The position numbers and the translations under genes were made by a program. 64,000 bases of DNA from Druceiella hillmani (taxonomy: Eukaryota; Arthropoda; Insecta; Lepidoptera; Hepialidae): positions 5,456,501-5,520,500 of the forward strand of contig JAYKKI010000060.1 in NCBI GenBank assembly GCA_039881145.1, written 5' to 3'. The notes beneath the pieces are model-generated. The model ran no database searches. It had not been told where the DNA came from and saw only the letters and a list, made by a program, of their open reading frames with translations. Positions 61,545 to 64,000 of the stretch are shown here, piece after piece (positions within the stretch are counted from its first letter, which is position 1; every line of letters starts with the position of its first letter).

Positions 61545-61588
61545 CCACCTGAAGTTGTTCTCCTACAACAACGAAACTTAGGTCGTGG
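61545..61588 (+). ncRNA. Hammerhead-ribozyme-like core, right arm of foldback copy 2
   Basis: CCAC (61545-61548), CUGAAGU (61549-61555), a UGUU...AACA-type stem-loop with one C mismatch, GAAA (61573-61576), short stem ACU-UA-GGU, C at 61584 and GUGG (61585-61588). The U-G pair in the short stem replaces the C-G pair of copy 1 and keeps pairing. The consensus A is lost, as in the left arm. Confidence 0.42.
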
Positions 61589-61665
61589 TAAAGAATTTAA
61601 ATAAAGTAGATATGATGCTACATTACGTAGTTTTATTTAATTGTGTTATATTTAAAGTTGGTTAT

Positions 61666-62087
61666 AGCCTTTGCAAGAAGGAAGTTTTCCTTTAAAAATG
61701 CTCATAATTTATCTTTTCTAAACATTTACTACAAATTCAGAAACTAGCAGGTAATGTTTAAAGCAATGTCTTCTTCTATCTAAACTAATTCTCGGTATCG
61801 TCCTTGATTCTGTCACGAACACAGTTAATAACACTTCAAAAGATATTCCGTCGAGGTTTTGGATAGATTGGATAATTTGCAAACGGCGCTCAAAAAATGA
61901 AATATGAAAAAGGATACTTTATTTTAAAGACCTATCCAAAATAAGTGATGTTACATCCTTTATGAGTAGATATATTAAATAAAAATTATACATAATATTA
62001 ACTGAGATTTTATGCAAAGAATATATTTGTAGATTTCATTTACATAGGTATACCATTGTAAAAACTACAAAATATTGATTTTCCCTC
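61666..62087. other. Unique sequence
   Basis: Nothing recognisable on either strand. Confidence 0.4.
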
Positions 62088-62114
62088 CCCCCACTTAAAA
62101 TTCCCCCCCCCCCC
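62088..62114. repeat. C-rich tract with a 12-C run
   Basis: CCCTCCCCCC, an AT spacer, then 12 consecutive C at 62103-62114. It is a striking exception in this AT-rich sequence and could form an i-motif, or a G-quadruplex on the minus strand. Confidence 0.85.
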
Positions 62115-62214
62115 TAAAAAAAGTTTTAGCTTTTGAGATATATGCGATTTAAATCATTTTATTGCTGTGCTTACTTTTACGTTTCCACACTAAGTTTTTT
62201 CTAAGGGAAAAGAC

Positions 62215-62285
62215 GGTATTTGACCCGGCATTTGACCTTATAAAGGTTTAGTTTTTCCTTTTGAGCTACAGAACCTTAAACATAA
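62215..62285 (+). mobile_element. Dispersed element tail, copy 3 (hairpin)
   Basis: CTTATAAAGGTTTAGTTTTTCC followed by TTTTGAGCTACAGAACCTTAAA forms a hairpin of the AAGGTT...AACCTT type. It is the best-preserved version here of the terminal hairpin seen in decayed form at 3768 and 46135. Confidence 0.45.
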
Positions 62286-63214
62286 TAAAATGGGATTATG
62301 ATGTGATGAAATTGTTTGTTACTATGAAAACGCTTTAAAGGTTTTTCAAGAATACACGAAAATTTGTTGCTCTTATTTCTACTCTTCCATGTACATGAAA
62401 AGGATTTTTTTTGGAAAAGGAAGTGTTTTTTCTGGAAAATCAAAATTAATTCAAAATTGTACAGAAGTGTATTTGTACAATACACAAAGTAATGATACAC
62501 ACAGTTTGATTGTATAATACGTAAACCAAAATTGTATAATACACAATTTATTTTTTTTAATCAGTCAATACTTAAAGTAATACTTGTTAATATATAGTAA
62601 TGAATGAAGACAGTAAAAATCTTAAAAAGATTATCACTAAAATATACTTTATGATCACGCTAAAAAACAACAATCAGATATCCGAAACAAAACACCACCT
62701 ATTACCTGAAATAAAACACCGCATAGTAGTAAGAACCTGTAATAAAACATAAAGGTTTTTGAAGACAGTTTGTTTTACCCGCAGAAAACGGAAACCGGGC
62801 TGATAAATTAGCAGTTAAACCGGAAACTCAGCATTGTACAAAACAGAATGGCAAAGGTAAAGCCAGAAAAAACTCTTCACGACTAATGGAACTAATAGTT
62901 GCTATGATAGAGAGCAACAGTCGTTTATTAGAATAGATGGATGTAGATAAAAGCAGAAATTTAAACTTAAATTTAAACTGGGGACTACATAGTAACACAG
63001 TAACGTAATATGGCCACCTCACAAAGTTAAAATATGCTACATACCAGCAAACATGGAGACAAATTGTGGAAATCTAGGAGAAGGACCAAAAAGTTACCCA
63101 TTAGGGACATAAATGTAACAGTTTAAAAGTGTTTTAACACTGTTCCTAGAAGAGTTTTGCAACAGTATACCTCAAACAAATGATGCAAGATAAAACCGGT
63201 ACAATGATATTAGG
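62286..63214. other. Unique sequence, no gene recognised
   Basis: Small minus-strand frames (62276-62500, 62828-63022) have no recognisable domain. Confidence 0.45.
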
Positions 63215-64000
63215 GTTAGAGAAATAAAATATAACCACTCCACGATTTCCCATCTTTGTTATACGTATTCAGTAGATTACAATGTTTTGAAATGTCACTA
63301 AGAATATGACAATGGAATCTTGATAAATAAGTCCGTGATTGGTGTACGTGGCACGAGCATTTTTTTTATTGCTGTTATTATTATATTTTACATCATTATT
63401 ACAGAAATAATAAATACAAGAATATTTGTTTATTACTATATTTCATATTAGCGTTACAGAAATAAAATGTAGCCACTCCACGACTCGCCATCTTTGTTAC
63501 ACGTATTGAATGGGTTACAATGTTTCGAAATGTCACTACGAATATTGCAATGGAATACAGATAAGTATGTCCGTGATTGATGTAGAAGAATTTTGTTTAT
63601 TATTATATTTTACATCAGTATTAAAGAAATAATTAATAAACACAAGAATATTTTTTACTACTGTATTTCATATTAGCGTTACAGAAATAAAAGGTAGCTA
63701 CTCCTCGCCATCTTGTTCATTCAACAGGTTACAATGTTTTGAAATGTCACTACAATTTTACAGTGAAATCCGGATACGTACGTCCGTAATTGGTATGTGT
63801 GGTACGAGCATTTTTTTATTACTATATTTTATATTAGCATTACAGAAATACTAATAAATATAAAAATAATTGTTCATTACTATATTTCAAATTAACGTTA
63901 CAGAAATAAAATGTAGCCACTCCGCGACTCGCCATCTGTGTTACAATTATTCAATGGATTACAGTGTTTCGAAGTATCACTTTGAATATTACAATGGAAT
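63215..64000. repeat. 219-238-bp tandem array, >3 copies, continues past the window
   Basis: GAAATAAAATGTAGCCACTCC or a variant recurs at 63221, 63459, 63684 and 63903. Each unit has an internal duplication of TTACTATATTTCATATTAGC followed by GTTACAGAAAT. The last unit is cut by the window end. Confidence 0.92.

Larger units (their letters stand above)
61329..61665. mobile_element. Foldback element with 130-bp arms, copy 2
   Basis: Left arm 61329-61458 and right arm 61536-61665 are each 130 bp and inverted, with a few mismatches, around a 77-bp AT-rich loop. The inner ~100 bp of each arm is homologous to the arms of 24405-24621 (ACTACGTGATGTAGTATTAT, then the ribozyme-like core). The arms reach about 35 bp further out than in copy 1. 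The TTAA at the copy 1 edge is internal here, so a TTAA target-site reading of copy 1 is doubtful. It lies about 45 bp after the 197-bp array. Confidence 0.85.

Overview
This window looks like intergenic or heterochromatin-like DNA from an AT-rich animal nuclear genome, most likely an arthropod and probably an insect. The evidence is strong A+T richness, many long (TA)n microsatellites, 5'-truncated and mutated non-LTR retrotransposon tails, Helitron-like non-autonomous elements, and foldback elements of a Penelope or retrozyme-like type. No bacterial signals (operons, ribosome binding sites, CRISPR) are present. I found no intact protein-coding gene. The longest open frames are produced by tandem repeats whose period is a multiple of three, by a palindrome, or by AT-rich chance.

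Layout. 1-9460: mostly AT-rich unique DNA with a 42-bp minisatellite (1623-1832), a 232-bp array (1884-3050), a 117-bp array (4620-5195), a GC-richer promoter-like island (6481-6640) and a pair of diverged inverted repeats (7754-7888 and 8957-9092). 9461-11893: a two-family satellite in which 208-bp units pass into 329/339-bp composite units. 12858-14160: two tandem degenerate LINE 3' tails on the minus strand. 15844-17084: Helitron-like ends. 17473-21960: a 109-bp array and then a 157-bp array with a 629-bp higher-order duplication. 24405-24621: a near-perfect foldback element with a hammerhead-ribozyme-like core in each arm. 26050-28044: short duplications and a LINE tail. 30319-38905: five arrays (174, 93, 177, 151 and 95 bp), a solo monomer of the 177-bp family and a dispersed 242-bp pair. 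40930-41150: a second GC-rich island that could be a promoter or first exon. 43217-44670: microsatellites and small arrays. 50642-51069: a second Helitron-like copy. 51530-53640: a 256-bp array. 57455-61285: a 3.8-kb array of 197-bp units. 61329-61665: a second foldback element with the same ribozyme-like core. 63215-64000: a further array that runs off the end.

Tandem arrays cover roughly 20 kb, about a third of the window, in at least fifteen families that look unrelated by eye. The most interesting signal is the pair of foldback elements. Each arm carries the order CUGANGA or a derivative, a stem-loop, GAAA, a short stem and GUC, closed by an outer CCAC/GUGG helix. The base changes among the four cores mostly keep the stems paired, as expected for a self-cleaving hammerhead carried by a Penelope-like or retrozyme-like element. 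There is no set of genes here that can be described as working together.
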